From an uncultured Pseudomonadota bacterium (lineage in GTDB: Bacteria > Pseudomonadota > Gammaproteobacteria > Burkholderiales > Rhodocyclaceae): a stretch of 52,317 bases of DNA. The position numbers and the translations under genes were made by a program. The DNA lies in assembly GCA_903951825.1 (NCBI GenBank), contig CAJBDJ010000013.1, forward strand, positions 1-52,317. Reading direction: 5' to 3'. How positions within the stretch are numbered: the first letter of the stretch is position 1; every line of letters begins with the position of its first letter. Below, one piece after another: positions 34,096-43,262 of the stretch. The notes beneath the pieces are model-generated. The model ran no database searches and was not told where the DNA came from. It was given only the letters and a program-made list of their open reading frames with translations.

Positions 34096-35109
34096 TCAGT
34101 CGGCGGCGTAGGAGAAGATGTCGGCGAAAAAGGCGTCGGCCGGCAGGCCGGCGGCCAAAAAGTCGCCTTTGGCGGCCTCGATCATGCCCGGCGAGCCGCA
34201 GGCATAGACTTCAAATTCGGCGAGGTCGGGGTGGTCGGCCTGCACCGCCTGATGCACGAGGCCGCTGCGCCCCGTCCATCGGTCGCTCGCTGCCGGCTCG
34301 GAAAGCACCGGAATGTAGTGGATATTGGCGTGCGCTGCCGCCCATTGCTCGCCGAGCTCCGGCAGGTAGAGATCAGTCGCCGCCTTGGCGCCCCGGTAGA
34401 GATAAATCGGTCGTGTGCACTTTTCGGTGATGGCGTGTTCGATGAGGCTTTTGATCGGCGCAAAGCCGGTGCCGCCGGCGAGCATGATCAATGGCTTGGT
34501 GGACGCTTCACGCAGGTAGAACGTCCCGTGCGGGCCGCTGAAACGCACAATGTCGCGCACCTTCATGGTCGAAAAAACCTGATCGGTGAACAAGCCGCCG
34601 GCGACGTGGCGGACATGCAGTTGCAAAAAGGCGTCGTCGTGCGGGGCGTTGGCGAGAGAAAAACTGCGCTTCTTGCCCTCTTTGAGGAGGATATCGATGT
34701 ATTGGCCGGCGAGGAATTGCAGGCGCTCGGCCGCCGGCAGCTTGAGGTGAATTTCCATCACGTCGGGTGCCAGACGATGCAATTTCTCAATGCGCGCCGG
34801 CAAGGTTTTGACCGGGATATCGGTCGCCAGTGCGGCTTGTCTCGAGTCAATCACCAGGTCGCTGAGTGGCTTGGCGCAGCAATAAAGCGCCCAGCCGGCA
34901 GCCTTCTCGTCATCGCTCAAGGCATGTGTCTGCGCCTTGCCGTGGTCAATGCTGCCTGACAACACTTTGCCCTTGCAGGCGCCGCAGGCGCCGTCGCGGC
35001 AGCCGTAAGGCAAGGTCAGGCCACCGCGCAAGGCGGCGTCGAGAATGGTTTCGTCGGCTTCGGCGGTGAAGCGGTGGGCACCCGGTGCGACGGTAATTTG
35101 ATGGCTCAT
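34096..35109 (-). CDS. 2Fe-2S ferredoxin/FAD/NAD(P)H oxidoreductase
   Basis: A 337-residue three-domain reductase. N-terminal plant-type 2Fe-2S domain (about 1-90) with CRDGACGAC and a further cysteine in YCCAKP; FAD-binding domain with RSFSLANAP (about 190-200); NAD-binding domain with MLAGGTGFAPIKSL (about 230-245) and a YACGSPGM tail motif. This is the build of CDP-6-deoxy-delta-3,4-glucoseen reductase-like proteins and of phenol or methane monooxygenase reductases. It transfers electrons from NAD(P)H through FAD to the cluster and then to a partner enzyme, which is not encoded nearby. It is common in Rhodocyclales; the exact role is unknown. Confidence 0.88.
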   Translation of the reverse strand: MSHQITVAPGAHRFTAEADETILDAALRGGLTLPYGCRDGACGACKGKVLSGSIDHGKAQTHALSDDEKAAGWALYCCAKPLSDLVIDSRQAALATDIPVKTLPARIEKLHRLAPDVMEIHLKLPAAERLQFLAGQYIDILLKEGKKRSFSLANAPHDDAFLQLHVRHVAGGLFTDQVFSTMKVRDIVRFSGPHGTFYLREASTKPLIMLAGGTGFAPIKSLIEHAITEKCTRPIYLYRGAKAATDLYLPELGEQWAAAHANIHYIPVLSEPAASDRWTGRSGLVHQAVQADHPDLAEFEVYACGSPGMIEAAKGDFLAAGLPADAFFADIFSYAAD

Positions 35110-35140
35110 CTGTTTTCCCCTGGTCGGCTACAATGCTGCC

Positions 35141-36019
35141 GTGCAAAAAATACTCATCGTCGGAAGCGGAAACGTTGCCCGCCGCCTGCTTCCTCACCTC
35201 GCCGGCCGCTTCCGCGTCTTTGCCTTGCTGCGTGATCCGGACAAGCTGGCCGATTGGCGCAATGCCGGTACGCTGCCGATTCCCGGCGATCTCGATCAAT
35301 GCCGCAGTCTCAAGCGACTGGCCGGACTGGCCGGGATTGTCCTGCACCTGGCGCCACCGCCCGCGCAGGGTGCGCTGGATATGCGAACCCGGAATTTGCT
35401 GGCGGCTCTCGGAGCCGGCAAAAGTCTACCACGCCGCCTGATTTACGTTAGTACGACCGGGGTGTACGGCGATTGTGGCGGCGCTGAAATTGACGAAACA
35501 CGGCGCCTCAATGTCGAAAGCCCGCGTGCCGGGCGGCGCGTCGATGCCGAACAGGTCTTGCGCGCCTGGGGGCGGCGTACCGGCGTCACGGTGTCGATCC
35601 TGCGCGCGCCGGGCATTTACGCGGCTGACCGCCTGCCTCTTGAGCGACTGGAAAAGGCGCTGCCGATGCTGGTCGATGCCGATGACGTCTACACCAACCA
35701 TATTCACGCCGAAGACCTGGCCGCCGCCTGCGTTGCGGCAATCCGCCGCGGGCGGGCGAACCGGACGTATAACGTGGTCGATGACAGCGACCTCAAGATG
35801 GCCGAGTATTTTGTTCGCGTCGCCGATGCGTTCGGCTTGCCCCATCCGCCGCGCCTGAGCCGGGCGCAAGCCGCCGGCGTGCTGTCGCCGATGCAGTTGT
35901 CGTTCATGCGTGAATCGCGCCGCATCGGTAATCGGCGGCTCAAAAAAGAATTGAAACTACGCCTCGCTTTCCCCTCTGTCGCCGACGGAATTGCCGATGC
36001 CCTGAAAGGACACGCCTGA
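35141..36019 (+). CDS. NAD-dependent epimerase/dehydratase (SDR, YeeZ-like)
   Basis: A 292-residue extended short-chain dehydrogenase-like protein. The nucleotide-binding motif is IVGSGNVARRLL (residues 5-16). YVSTTGVYGDCGG near 105 has the serine/threonine-rich strand and tyrosine of the family. The mid region (VTVSILRAPGIYAADRLPLERL) and NHIHAEDLA near 190 are typical of YeeZ-type proteins. Translation starts at GTG (35141). The substrate is unknown. The last base of its stop codon is the first base of the hemJ ATG, and hemJ in turn touches the THUMP methyltransferase gene, so the three form one operon. Confidence 0.85.
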   Translation: MQKILIVGSGNVARRLLPHLAGRFRVFALLRDPDKLADWRNAGTLPIPGDLDQCRSLKRLAGLAGIVLHLAPPPAQGALDMRTRNLLAALGAGKSLPRRLIYVSTTGVYGDCGGAEIDETRRLNVESPRAGRRVDAEQVLRAWGRRTGVTVSILRAPGIYAADRLPLERLEKALPMLVDADDVYTNHIHAEDLAAACVAAIRRGRANRTYNVVDDSDLKMAEYFVRVADAFGLPHPPRLSRAQAAGVLSPMQLSFMRESRRIGNRRLKKELKLRLAFPSVADGIADALKGHA

Positions 36020-36435
36020 TGCTCACCCTCAAAGCCTTGCACATTGCGCTCGTCGTCGCCTGGTTTGCCGGCCTGTTTTATCTGCCGCGGATTTTTGTCA
36101 ATCTGGCGATGGTGCCAGCGGACAGCGTCGCTGAACGTGAGCGCTTGCTCCTGATGGCCGGCAAACTGTTCCGCTTCATGACGCCGCTTGGTTTGCTGGC
36201 GGTGATTTTCGGCCTCTGGTTGTGGCTGGGTTACGGCTTTGCCGGGGGATGGCTGCATCTCAAAACCGCGCTGGTGGTTTTGCTGATTGCCTACCACTGG
36301 CATTGTGGCCGTTTGCTTGAAAGCTTCCGTCAGGGGATCAATGCCAAGTCGCATGTCTGGTTCCGTTTTTACAATGAGTTGCCGGTACTGGTCATGTTTG
36401 CCGTTATTTTTCTTGTTGTTTTGAAGCCCTTCTGA
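36019..36435 (+). CDS. hemJ: HemJ-type protoporphyrinogen oxidase (CopD superfamily)
   Basis: A 138-residue protein with four predicted membrane helices. It has the HemJ hallmarks: KALHIALVVAWFAGLFYLPR at the N-terminus with a conserved histidine at 8, LHLKTALVVLL in the third helix with a conserved lysine, and the ending FNELPVLVMFAVIFLVVLKPF (shortened to FYNELPVL...VVLKPF). HemJ oxidises protoporphyrinogen IX to protoporphyrin IX in haem synthesis in many bacteria lacking HemG or HemY. A less specific label is CopD family protein. A haem-synthesis enzyme fits the cytochrome-rich genome. Confidence 0.8.
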   Translation: MLTLKALHIALVVAWFAGLFYLPRIFVNLAMVPADSVAERERLLLMAGKLFRFMTPLGLLAVIFGLWLWLGYGFAGGWLHLKTALVVLLIAYHWHCGRLLESFRQGINAKSHVWFRFYNELPVLVMFAVIFLVVLKPF

Positions 36436-37577
36436 TGAACAAATACTTTGCGATTTGCCCGCGCGGGCTGGAGCCATTTCTGAGTGAAGAATTGCGCCTG
36501 CTCGGCGCCCAGTTCATTCGTGAGACGCATGGCGGTGTTCATTTTTCCGGTGAGTGGGCGCTCGCTTATCGCGCCAATCTGGAATCGCGGATTGCCACCC
36601 GCATCCTGTGGTTTATCGCGCAGGGCGGCTACCGTAGCGAAGAGGATATCTACCGTCTGGCGCGGCGGCAAAACTGGCCGGATTATTTCGCTGTGACACG
36701 CACCCTGCGGGTGGTGACGACGGCGATCAAGTGTCCGCTCAAGTCACTTGATTTTGTCACCTTGCGCGTCAAGGATGCGGTCTGCGACCGTTTTCGCGAG
36801 GTGGCCAACGAGCGCCCGACAATCGAGACGCGCAACCCCGATGTCCGCGTCCATGTCTTTCTCACGGACAACGAATGTACGCTCTACCTCGACACCTCCG
36901 GCCAGCCGCTATGGCAGCGCGGCTTGCGCAAAACCAGCGTGGAGGCGCCGCTCAAGGAAAATCTCGCTGCCGGCATTCTCAAAATGAGTGGCTGGCAGCC
37001 GGGCATGGCGCTGGTCGACCCGATGTGCGGCAGCGGTACGTTTTTGCTCGAAGCGATCCAGGTGGCGCTCGACCGCGCCCCCGGTCTTGATCGCGCCTTT
37101 GCCTTTGAAATGCTTGCCGATTTCGACGCGCAACAGTGGGGCGGGATGCGTCAGGCGGCCGAGGCGCGCTGCAAAGACCCCGAACCAATGGAGATTCGTG
37201 GCTACGATCTCGATGAAAAAGCCGTCCGCGCGACGCGCCGCAATCTTCAGGAAGCCGGCTTCGGCGGCATGGTGACGGTCGATTGTCAGGATCTGCTCGA
37301 CATCGAACCACTCACCGATCACGGCATCATGGTCGCTAATCCGCCCTACGGCGAGCGCATCGGAGAAGCCGAAGCCCTGGTCAGTTTTTATCCGCAACTG
37401 GGCAGCGCACTGAAAAAACACTGGGCCGGCTGGCACTGTTTTTTCTTCAGCGCCGACATGCGCCTGCCCAAAGGTCTCGGCCTCAAGCCCAGTCGCAAAA
37501 CCCCGTTGTTTAACGGGCCGCTTGAGTGCCGTTTGTTCGAAATTCGCATGGTGGCGGGCAGCAATCGTCCGGCTTGA
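36435..37577 (+). CDS. THUMP-domain RNA methyltransferase (RlmL-N-terminal/YpsC family)
   Basis: A 380-residue SAM-dependent enzyme. N-terminal ferredoxin-like and THUMP RNA-binding domains (about 1-165, starting KYFAICPRGLEPFLSEEL). The Rossmann methyltransferase domain (about 165-375) has DPMCGSGTFLLEA as motif I and the N2-guanine catalytic motif NPPYGER near 302. The family is that of RlmL's first domain (23S rRNA m2G2445). The second RlmK-like domain of the enterobacterial fusion is absent, as usual in betaproteobacteria. It starts on the last base of the hemJ stop. Confidence 0.88.
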   Translation: MNKYFAICPRGLEPFLSEELRLLGAQFIRETHGGVHFSGEWALAYRANLESRIATRILWFIAQGGYRSEEDIYRLARRQNWPDYFAVTRTLRVVTTAIKCPLKSLDFVTLRVKDAVCDRFREVANERPTIETRNPDVRVHVFLTDNECTLYLDTSGQPLWQRGLRKTSVEAPLKENLAAGILKMSGWQPGMALVDPMCGSGTFLLEAIQVALDRAPGLDRAFAFEMLADFDAQQWGGMRQAAEARCKDPEPMEIRGYDLDEKAVRATRRNLQEAGFGGMVTVDCQDLLDIEPLTDHGIMVANPPYGERIGEAEALVSFYPQLGSALKKHWAGWHCFFFSADMRLPKGLGLKPSRKTPLFNGPLECRLFEIRMVAGSNRPA

Positions 37578-37606
37578 GCCTTTTGGATGCCTTGAGGAGT
37601 GGGAGC

Positions 37607-38902
37607 ATGTCAGTAAAAGTCTTGTATCAACAAAAACGTCTGTCTGCCGCCGATGCGATTCGCGTGGTCAACGATGGCGACTGCATCGTCGTGCCGACTG
37701 CTGTTGCCGAGCCGCCGGCGTTGTTGCACGCGCTATCGGCGGCGCGCCGTGATTTTCGCGATGTGCAGGTGTCGCAAATTCTGCCGGTTCGCAACTATGC
37801 CTATGTCGATCCGGAAACCGTTGAGCACGTTCGCCATACCGCCTATTTTTTCAGCGGTGCGACGCGCCCCGGCGGTGCGGCCGGCTGGATCGACTTCATC
37901 CCGTCCTATTTCTCGGAAATGCCGGCCTTGATCCGTGCCGGTCAGATGGGTGCCGATGTCGTTTTCAGTTTGGCCTCGCCGATGGACGAGTACGGCTATT
38001 GTTCGCTGGCGCTCGGCGCTGACTACACCATGGCAGTGATTGAAAAGGCGCGCGCCGTGGTTCTTGAAGTCAATCCCCATGTGCCGTTCGCCAATGGCAA
38101 TTGCCATATTCACGTCTCGCAAGTAACCGCGCTGACCGAAAGCGATGAACCCATCCTCGAAGTGGCTTTGCCCAAAATCGGCCCGGTTCAGGAGGCCATC
38201 GGCAAGTACGTCGCTGACATGATTCCGCACGGCGCCACCCTGCAGATCGGCTACGGTGGCATACCCGACGCCGTCGTCATGCAATTGACCGACAAGCACG
38301 ATCTCGGCATCCATACCGAAATGATCGGCGACGGCATCATGTCACTGGTCGCCGCCGGCGTCGTGACCAATCGCAAAAAGAACTACCATCCGGGCAAAAT
38401 GTTCGCCACCTTCGCCCTCGGCTCAAAGAAGCTGTACGAATTCATGCACCGTAATCCGGCGCTCGAAATTCACCCGGTCGATTTCACCAACGATCCCTTT
38501 CTCGCCGCCCGCAACGACAACCTGCACGCCATCAACGCCACCCTGCAGATTGATTTTCTCGGTCAGTGCGGCTCCGAGAGCCTCGGTTTCAAGCCCTACT
38601 CTGGCACCGGCGGGCAATCCGACTTTGTCCGTGCCGCCAATCGCTCGCGCGGCGGCAAGGCCTTCATCGTGCTGCCGTCGACGGCAAAGGACGATACGGT
38701 TTCGCGCATCGTTCCCTCACTCGCGGCGGGTACGCATGTCAGCACCAGTAAAAACGATGTCAATTACGTGGTCACTGAATTCGGCGTTGCCCAGTTGCGC
38801 GGCAAGTCAGCCCGGCAGCGCTGCCTTGAGCTGATCGGCATTGCCCACCCGAAATTTCGCGCCGAGTTGCGCGATGCGGCAAGGCGGGTGCATCTGCTGT
38901 AG
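37607..38902 (+). CDS. Acetyl-CoA hydrolase/CoA-transferase family protein
   Basis: A 431-residue class I CoA-transferase of the acetyl-CoA hydrolase/4-hydroxybutyrate CoA-transferase type. Two Rossmann-like halves are visible. Motifs include ASPMDEYGYCSLALG near 130, LQIGYGGIPDAVV near 215, a conserved glutamate in GIHTEMIGDG near 240 (the probable CoA-ester-forming residue) and YSGTGGQSDFVRAA near 335. The reaction moves CoA between short-chain acids (acetate/succinate/4-hydroxybutyrate types); the exact pair is uncertain. The start at 37607 (MSVKVLYQ) has GGGAG shortly upstream; an in-frame start at 37526 overlaps the previous gene and lacks family similarity. Confidence 0.88.
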   Translation: MSVKVLYQQKRLSAADAIRVVNDGDCIVVPTAVAEPPALLHALSAARRDFRDVQVSQILPVRNYAYVDPETVEHVRHTAYFFSGATRPGGAAGWIDFIPSYFSEMPALIRAGQMGADVVFSLASPMDEYGYCSLALGADYTMAVIEKARAVVLEVNPHVPFANGNCHIHVSQVTALTESDEPILEVALPKIGPVQEAIGKYVADMIPHGATLQIGYGGIPDAVVMQLTDKHDLGIHTEMIGDGIMSLVAAGVVTNRKKNYHPGKMFATFALGSKKLYEFMHRNPALEIHPVDFTNDPFLAARNDNLHAINATLQIDFLGQCGSESLGFKPYSGTGGQSDFVRAANRSRGGKAFIVLPSTAKDDTVSRIVPSLAAGTHVSTSKNDVNYVVTEFGVAQLRGKSARQRCLELIGIAHPKFRAELRDAARRVHLL

Positions 38903-39007
38903 TTCGGATTTACCCTTGCTTACAATTGGATTGCAAACGGTTTCAGCCGGCGCGCCGGATTTCCGTTATCTTGCAGCCCGTCTCGTTCAATCCGGCAGGG
39001 GGTGGTG

Positions 39008-39385
39008 ATGATGAAAACAGGCAGACAAACAGTTCTCCTCGGCGCGGCCTTGCTATTGGCGGCAAGTAGCGCCTGGGCCGACGGGCGTCACCATGGTGGC
39101 ACCAGCGTCGGCATCTACGTTGGCCCCGAGATGTTCTGGGGGCCACCCGTCTATCGACCCTACTATCCGCGGCCGTATTACTACCCCGCTCCCTATTACG
39201 CTCCGTTGCCGATCGTCGTTCAGCCTGCGCCACCGCCGGTTTATATCGAACAAAGCAAAGCTATCTCCGAGCCGCCGCCGGCCGCTAATTATTGGTACTA
39301 CTGCCGCGATACCAACAGCTACTACCCTTACGTCAAAACCTGCAAGAGTGAATGGCAAAAAGTCTTGCCGACGCCGGAGAACTGA
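39008..39385 (+). CDS. Exported tyrosine/proline-rich small protein
   Basis: A protein of about 125 residues with a signal peptide (cleavage after about SSAWA), a glycine-rich stretch, a tyrosine/proline-rich segment (repeated YYP and PYY units at about 48-72) and a conserved C-terminal module YYCRDTNSYYPYVKTC with two cysteines, found at the end of many small exported proteobacterial proteins. The role is unknown; the envelope location is inferred. Starts at 39002 (GTG), 39008 and 39011 are all possible; 39008 has the best spacing from AGGGGGTGG. The next gene begins 3 bp after its stop. Confidence 0.75.
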   Translation: MMKTGRQTVLLGAALLLAASSAWADGRHHGGTSVGIYVGPEMFWGPPVYRPYYPRPYYYPAPYYAPLPIVVQPAPPPVYIEQSKAISEPPPAANYWYYCRDTNSYYPYVKTCKSEWQKVLPTPEN

Positions 39386-39388
39386 GCC

Positions 39389-39967
39389 ATGAGCCAATCG
39401 CATGTTGTCCGTCGGCGGCTATTTCTGCTCGCTGCCGGTCTGGGTCTCGGCGCCTGCACCATCATGCCGAACGGCCCGAATGTCATGGCCTTGCCCGGTA
39501 CCGGTGTGCCGATAGAGCTTTTTCGTGCCGATGATTTTGTCTGCCGCGATTTTGCTTTCGGGCAGATCGGCGGGCGCAGCGCACAACAGGCCGCCAATCA
39601 GTCGGCCGCTGCCAGCGCCGCTGTCGGCACCGCCGTTGGGGCGCTGGCCGGGGCGGCCATGGGCGGTCAGCAGGGCGCCGCCGTCGGTGCCGGGGCCGGC
39701 TTGCTGGTAGGTGGCGCGGTCGGTTCCGAAAATGCGCGCAGCGCCGGTTTTGGCAGCCAGCGTCAGTACGACAACGCCTACATTCAGTGCATGTACGCCA
39801 AAGGTCATCGCGTGCCGGTTGCCGGCAACGTCAGTTATTCGCGGCCAGTCAAGGCGCCCGATGCCGGCATTCCGCCGCCGCCTCCCGGTGCGCCGCCCCC
39901 GCCACCGCCGGGCGTGCTGGCGCCGCCGTCGGCAAGCGCCCCGCCTTTGCCGCCGGCAAAAAAATAG
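39389..39967 (+). CDS. Glycine-zipper lipoprotein
   Basis: A 192-residue protein with a lipoprotein signal (AAGLGLGAC, lipobox cysteine near 23). A glycine-zipper segment (about 70-115) of small residues with repeated AVGTAVGALAGAAMGG-like units can insert in or span the outer membrane. A proline-rich C-terminal tail (about 155-192) follows. Two more cysteines (FVCRDF and IQCMYAKGH) lie on either side of the zipper. The motif YDNAYIQCMYAKGH is common in glycine-zipper outer-membrane lipoproteins. The function is unknown. It probably forms a two-gene operon with the preceding tyrosine/proline-rich protein. Confidence 0.78.
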   Translation: MSQSHVVRRRLFLLAAGLGLGACTIMPNGPNVMALPGTGVPIELFRADDFVCRDFAFGQIGGRSAQQAANQSAAASAAVGTAVGALAGAAMGGQQGAAVGAGAGLLVGGAVGSENARSAGFGSQRQYDNAYIQCMYAKGHRVPVAGNVSYSRPVKAPDAGIPPPPPGAPPPPPPGVLAPPSASAPPLPPAKK

Positions 39968-40031
39968 CGACTGAAAGTGCTTGTCAGTGGCGGATACTGT
40001 CGCCTTTATTGTTGAGAGAAGTTGAGCCGGC

Positions 40032-41363
40032 ATGAATCAGGCTATTAAGGAATCCCCCCGTTTCGCTGTGGTGGCGTCTGTTCAGCTCCCCAGTGTCAGC
40101 GACCTTGAGTTTGAGGCATCACTGAACGAGTTGCGCGAACTGGCGAAAACGTTGGGTTACCGGATCGTCCACACCTTTACCCAAAAACGCGGTGGTTTTG
40201 ATTCAACCGCCTATTTGGGGAGTGGCAAGCGGCAGGAAATTGAGCATTTCATTAACCACGAAGCCGGCGTCGAGATCGACGCCATCCTGGTTGACCACGA
40301 AATTTCGCCCTCACAGGCACGCAATCTTGAAATCGCCGTGGGTTGCGAAGTGATGGATCGCGCCATGGTCATCCTGGAAATTTTTCATAACAACGCCCGC
40401 TCGCGTGCCGCCCGCGCCCAGGTGGAAATCGCCCGCCTCGGTTACATGGCGCCGCGTTTGCGCGAGGCGGCCAAGTTGGCCGGGCCGCAGGGGCGGCAGC
40501 GCAGCGGTGTCGGCGGGCGCGGTGCCGGCGAGTCGCATACGGAACTGGACAAGCGCAAGATTCGCGACCGGATCGCCGAACTGCAGCAGGAAATCATCGC
40601 CATGGATGCCGAGCGCCAGACCCAGCGGGCGCGTCGTCAGGGACGCCAGGAGCTTTCGGGGGTGGCGTTGGTCGGTTACACCAATGCCGGAAAATCGACC
40701 CTGATGCGAGCTTTGACGGGGAGCGAAGTGCTGGTCGCCAACCAGCTTTTTGCCACTCTCGACACCACCGTGCGCGCTCTTTTTCCGGAGAGCGTGCCGC
40801 GCATTCTGGTCAGCGACACGGTCGGTTTCATCAAGAACCTGCCGCACGGTCTGGTGGCTTCTTTCAAGTCGACGCTCGATGAGGCGCTCGATGCGTCGTT
40901 GCTGCTGCACGTCATTGATGCCAGCGACCCCGGTTTCGACCGCCAGATGGAAGTCACCGAGCAGGTGCTGGCGGAAATTGCGGCCGATGGCGTGCCGCGC
41001 CTCCGCGTCTTCAACAAGATCGACCATGTCGGCGACGAGGCAGCGCAGGTGGCGTCGGCGGCGGCGCTGCGACGGCGCTTTCCGGATTGCCTCGTCATCA
41101 GCGCCCGGCGCCCCGAAGATGTGGCGCTGCTGCGGCAGAAAATCATTGCCTTTTTCCAGCGCGATCTGGTTACCGCCGAACTGTTCCTGCCCTGGTCGGC
41201 GCAGCAGCTGCGCAAGGCAATCTACGCCAATTGCGAAATTATCGACGAGCGGGCAGACGGCGATGGTGCCTACTTCAGTGTGCGCGGTGACCCTCGCGTA
41301 GTCGACGAGCTAAGCGGGCAGTTGGCCAGGCTAAGTCCGCCCGGCGCTGGGTCAGGCGACTGA
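40032..41363 (+). CDS. hflX: Ribosome-associated GTPase HflX
   Basis: A 443-residue GTPase that splits or rescues stalled 70S ribosomes. The N-terminal HflX domain (about 1-190) carries LGSGKRQEIEHFI and the GRGAGESHTELDKRKIRDR linker (shortened: GAGESHTELDKR). The G domain has G1 GYTNAGKST near 213, G3 DTVGFIKNLPHGL near 260 and G4 NKID near 330, followed by a C-terminal domain. In many relatives it follows hfq and precedes hflKC; here neither is adjacent. Full length and intact. The start at 40032 fits the family. Confidence 0.94.
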   Translation: MNQAIKESPRFAVVASVQLPSVSDLEFEASLNELRELAKTLGYRIVHTFTQKRGGFDSTAYLGSGKRQEIEHFINHEAGVEIDAILVDHEISPSQARNLEIAVGCEVMDRAMVILEIFHNNARSRAARAQVEIARLGYMAPRLREAAKLAGPQGRQRSGVGGRGAGESHTELDKRKIRDRIAELQQEIIAMDAERQTQRARRQGRQELSGVALVGYTNAGKSTLMRALTGSEVLVANQLFATLDTTVRALFPESVPRILVSDTVGFIKNLPHGLVASFKSTLDEALDASLLLHVIDASDPGFDRQMEVTEQVLAEIAADGVPRLRVFNKIDHVGDEAAQVASAAALRRRFPDCLVISARRPEDVALLRQKIIAFFQRDLVTAELFLPWSAQQLRKAIYANCEIIDERADGDGAYFSVRGDPRVVDELSGQLARLSPPGAGSGD

Positions 41364-41398
41364 ATCGGTGAGGCGGCCATGGTTATCAGGCAAGTGCC

Positions 41399-42373
41399 TC
41401 AAAGTCCCGGTGTGTCAGTCACGCCCGCGCTGTGTGCCTGCTGGTCGGCCCAGTAGCTTGAGCGAACCATCGGGCCACAGGCGGCGCCGGTGAAACCCAT
41501 TTTTTTGGCTTCTTCCTCGAACATTTTGAAAACGTCGGGATGGACGTAGCGACTGACCGGCAGGTGGTGGCCGGAGGGTGCCAGGTATTGGCCGATGGTC
41601 AGCATCTCGACATCGTGGGCGCGCAGGTCACGCATGACTTCAAGGATTTCGTCATCGGTTTCGCCGAGGCCGACCATCAGGCCGGATTTGGTTGAAACCT
41701 TGGGATAGCGTGCCTTGAATTGCTTGAGAAAGGCCAGCGAGTGTCGGTAGTCGGCGCCGGGGCGGGATTGCTTGTAAAGGCGCGGAATGGTTTCCATGTT
41801 GTGATTGAGCACATCGGGGAGGGCGGCGCCGAGGGTTTCAAGAGCGATGTCCATGCGCCCGCGGAAGTCGGGAACCAGCGTTTCGATGGTTGTCGTCGGC
41901 GACAGTTCGCGGGTGTGGCGAATCACGTCGACAAAATGCTGGGCGCCGCCGTCGCGCAGATCGTCGCGGTCAACGCTGGTGATGACCACATATTTCAGTT
42001 TGAGCGCGGCAACCGATTCGGCGAGTTCGCGCGGCTCTTCGGCGTTGGGCGGCAAGGGCTGACCGTGACCGACGTCGCAGAACGGGCAGCGCCGCGTGCA
42101 GATGTCGCCGAGGATCATGAAGGTTGCGGTGCCGCGTCCGAAGCATTCGCCAATGTTGGGGCAGGTGGCTTCTTCGCAGACGGTGTGCAGTTTGCGTTCG
42201 CGCAGCATCGACTTGATTTCGCCGAAGCGCCCGGCGCTGTTGCCGGCTTTGACGCGGATCCAGTCCGGTTTGCGCAGCGGGGTGTCGACGGGAACGATCT
42301 TGATCGGGATGCGCGCGGTTTTTAGTTCGCCCTTTTGTTTGACGCCTTTTTGTTTTGCGTTGTTGTCAGTCAT
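41399..42373 (-). CDS. lipA: Lipoyl synthase
   Basis: A 324-residue radical SAM enzyme that inserts two sulfurs into octanoyl-protein to make lipoyl groups. Auxiliary cluster cysteines lie in [12 protein letters not shown] (about 72-83) and the radical SAM CxxxCxxC is in ICTRRCPFC (about 98-106). Other family motifs are [35 protein letters not shown], and R-S-S-Y near the end (VRSSYWAD). The start at 42373 is the first family-like methionine; the ATG overlaps the lipB stop by 8 bp. It lies last in the dac-dat-ybeD-lipB-lipA run. Confidence 0.96.
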   Translation of the reverse strand: MTDNNAKQKGVKQKGELKTARIPIKIVPVDTPLRKPDWIRVKAGNSAGRFGEIKSMLRERKLHTVCEEATCPNIGECFGRGTATFMILGDICTRRCPFCDVGHGQPLPPNAEEPRELAESVAALKLKYVVITSVDRDDLRDGGAQHFVDVIRHTRELSPTTTIETLVPDFRGRMDIALETLGAALPDVLNHNMETIPRLYKQSRPGADYRHSLAFLKQFKARYPKVSTKSGLMVGLGETDDEILEVMRDLRAHDVEMLTIGQYLAPSGHHLPVSRYVHPDVFKMFEEEAKKMGFTGAACGPMVRSSYWADQQAHSAGVTDTPGL

Positions 42374-42995
42374 GTTGTTTTTCCGGTTGTTTTTCCAGTT
42401 GCCGCTGCAGGTGGCGGGTGAGTTGCTCGCCGGCTTCGGCGACGTTGAGCGGGATGTTGAAATCCTTGGTCTGGACGACGTTGAGTCCGGCATAACCGCA
42501 GGGGTTGATGGCTCCGAACGGGGACATATCCATATCGACATTGAGCGATACGCCGTGGTAACTGCAGCCGTTCTTGATTTTCAGGCCGAGGGCGGCAATT
42601 TTGGCGTCGCCGACATAAACGCCGGGGGCGCCGGCTCGTCGCTCGGCGGTGACGCCGTGGGTGGCGAGAAACTCGATCACCGCCTGCTCGATGCGGCTGA
42701 CCAGTTCACGCACCTTGAGCTTCAGGCGCCCGAGATCGAGCAGCAAATAGACCACCACCTGACCGGGGCCGTGATAGGTGATTTGCCCGCCGCGATCAAT
42801 TTTGACGACGGGAATGCCGATGTCGACCAACAAATGTTCGGCTTTGCCGGCTTGGCCGAGAGTAAAGACCGGCGGGTGCTCGACGATCCAGATTTCGTCT
42901 GCGGTTTGCGGCGTGCGGCGGGCGGTGAAATCGAGCATCGCCTGCCAGGTCGGTTGGTAGTCGACCCGTCCCAGCGCCTTGATCTGCAGCGTCAC
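42366..42995 (-). CDS. lipB: Octanoyl-ACP:protein octanoyltransferase
   Basis: A 209-residue enzyme moving the octanoyl group from acyl carrier protein to lipoyl domains. The conserved blocks are [27 protein letters not shown] (about 68-81), then [22 protein letters not shown], which contains the active lysine and cysteine pair. Translation is assigned to GTG at 42995, which overlaps the stop of the DUF493 gene (GTGA); the open frame further upstream (to 43127) is only shadow sequence of that gene. Gene order ybeD-lipB-lipA supports the call. Confidence 0.94.
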   Translation of the reverse strand: MTLQIKALGRVDYQPTWQAMLDFTARRTPQTADEIWIVEHPPVFTLGQAGKAEHLLVDIGIPVVKIDRGGQITYHGPGQVVVYLLLDLGRLKLKVRELVSRIEQAVIEFLATHGVTAERRAGAPGVYVGDAKIAALGLKIKNGCSYHGVSLNVDMDMSPFGAINPCGYAGLNVVQTKDFNIPLNVAEAGEQLTRHLQRQLEKQPEKQHD

Positions 42996-43261
42996 AGCGC
43001 AACTTTGACCAGCGGGTGTGCGCTCAGATCCATGTAAATGGCGTCGAGCTGCGGCTTCGAGGTGGCGACGATGGTGCAGGTCACGCTCAGGTAATTGCCG
43101 CCGGAGCTGGCGCGCATTTCCATGCACGCCACGTCAAAATCAGGAGCGTGTTTGGTGACGATGCCGAGCACCACATTGGCGAACTCATCCTCGGCCTTGC
43201 CCATGATCTTGATTGGAAAATGGCAGGGAAACTCAAGCAAGGTATCTTTGTAGGAAGCCAT
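42992..43261 (-). CDS. ybeD: DUF493 (YbeD) family protein
   Basis: An 89-residue small protein of the YbeD/DUF493 family, with an ACT-like fold in solved relatives. The start is [18 protein letters not shown], with the PIKIMG motif, and the end is a typical strand ([18 protein letters not shown]). No reaction is assigned; its constant place before lipB suggests a regulatory or accessory role in lipoate assembly. The gene ends in a GTGA overlap with lipB and starts one base after the dat stop. Confidence 0.9.
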   Translation of the reverse strand: MASYKDTLLEFPCHFPIKIMGKAEDEFANVVLGIVTKHAPDFDVACMEMRASSGGNYLSVTCTIVATSKPQLDAIYMDLSAHPLVKVAL

Positions 43262-43262
43262 T

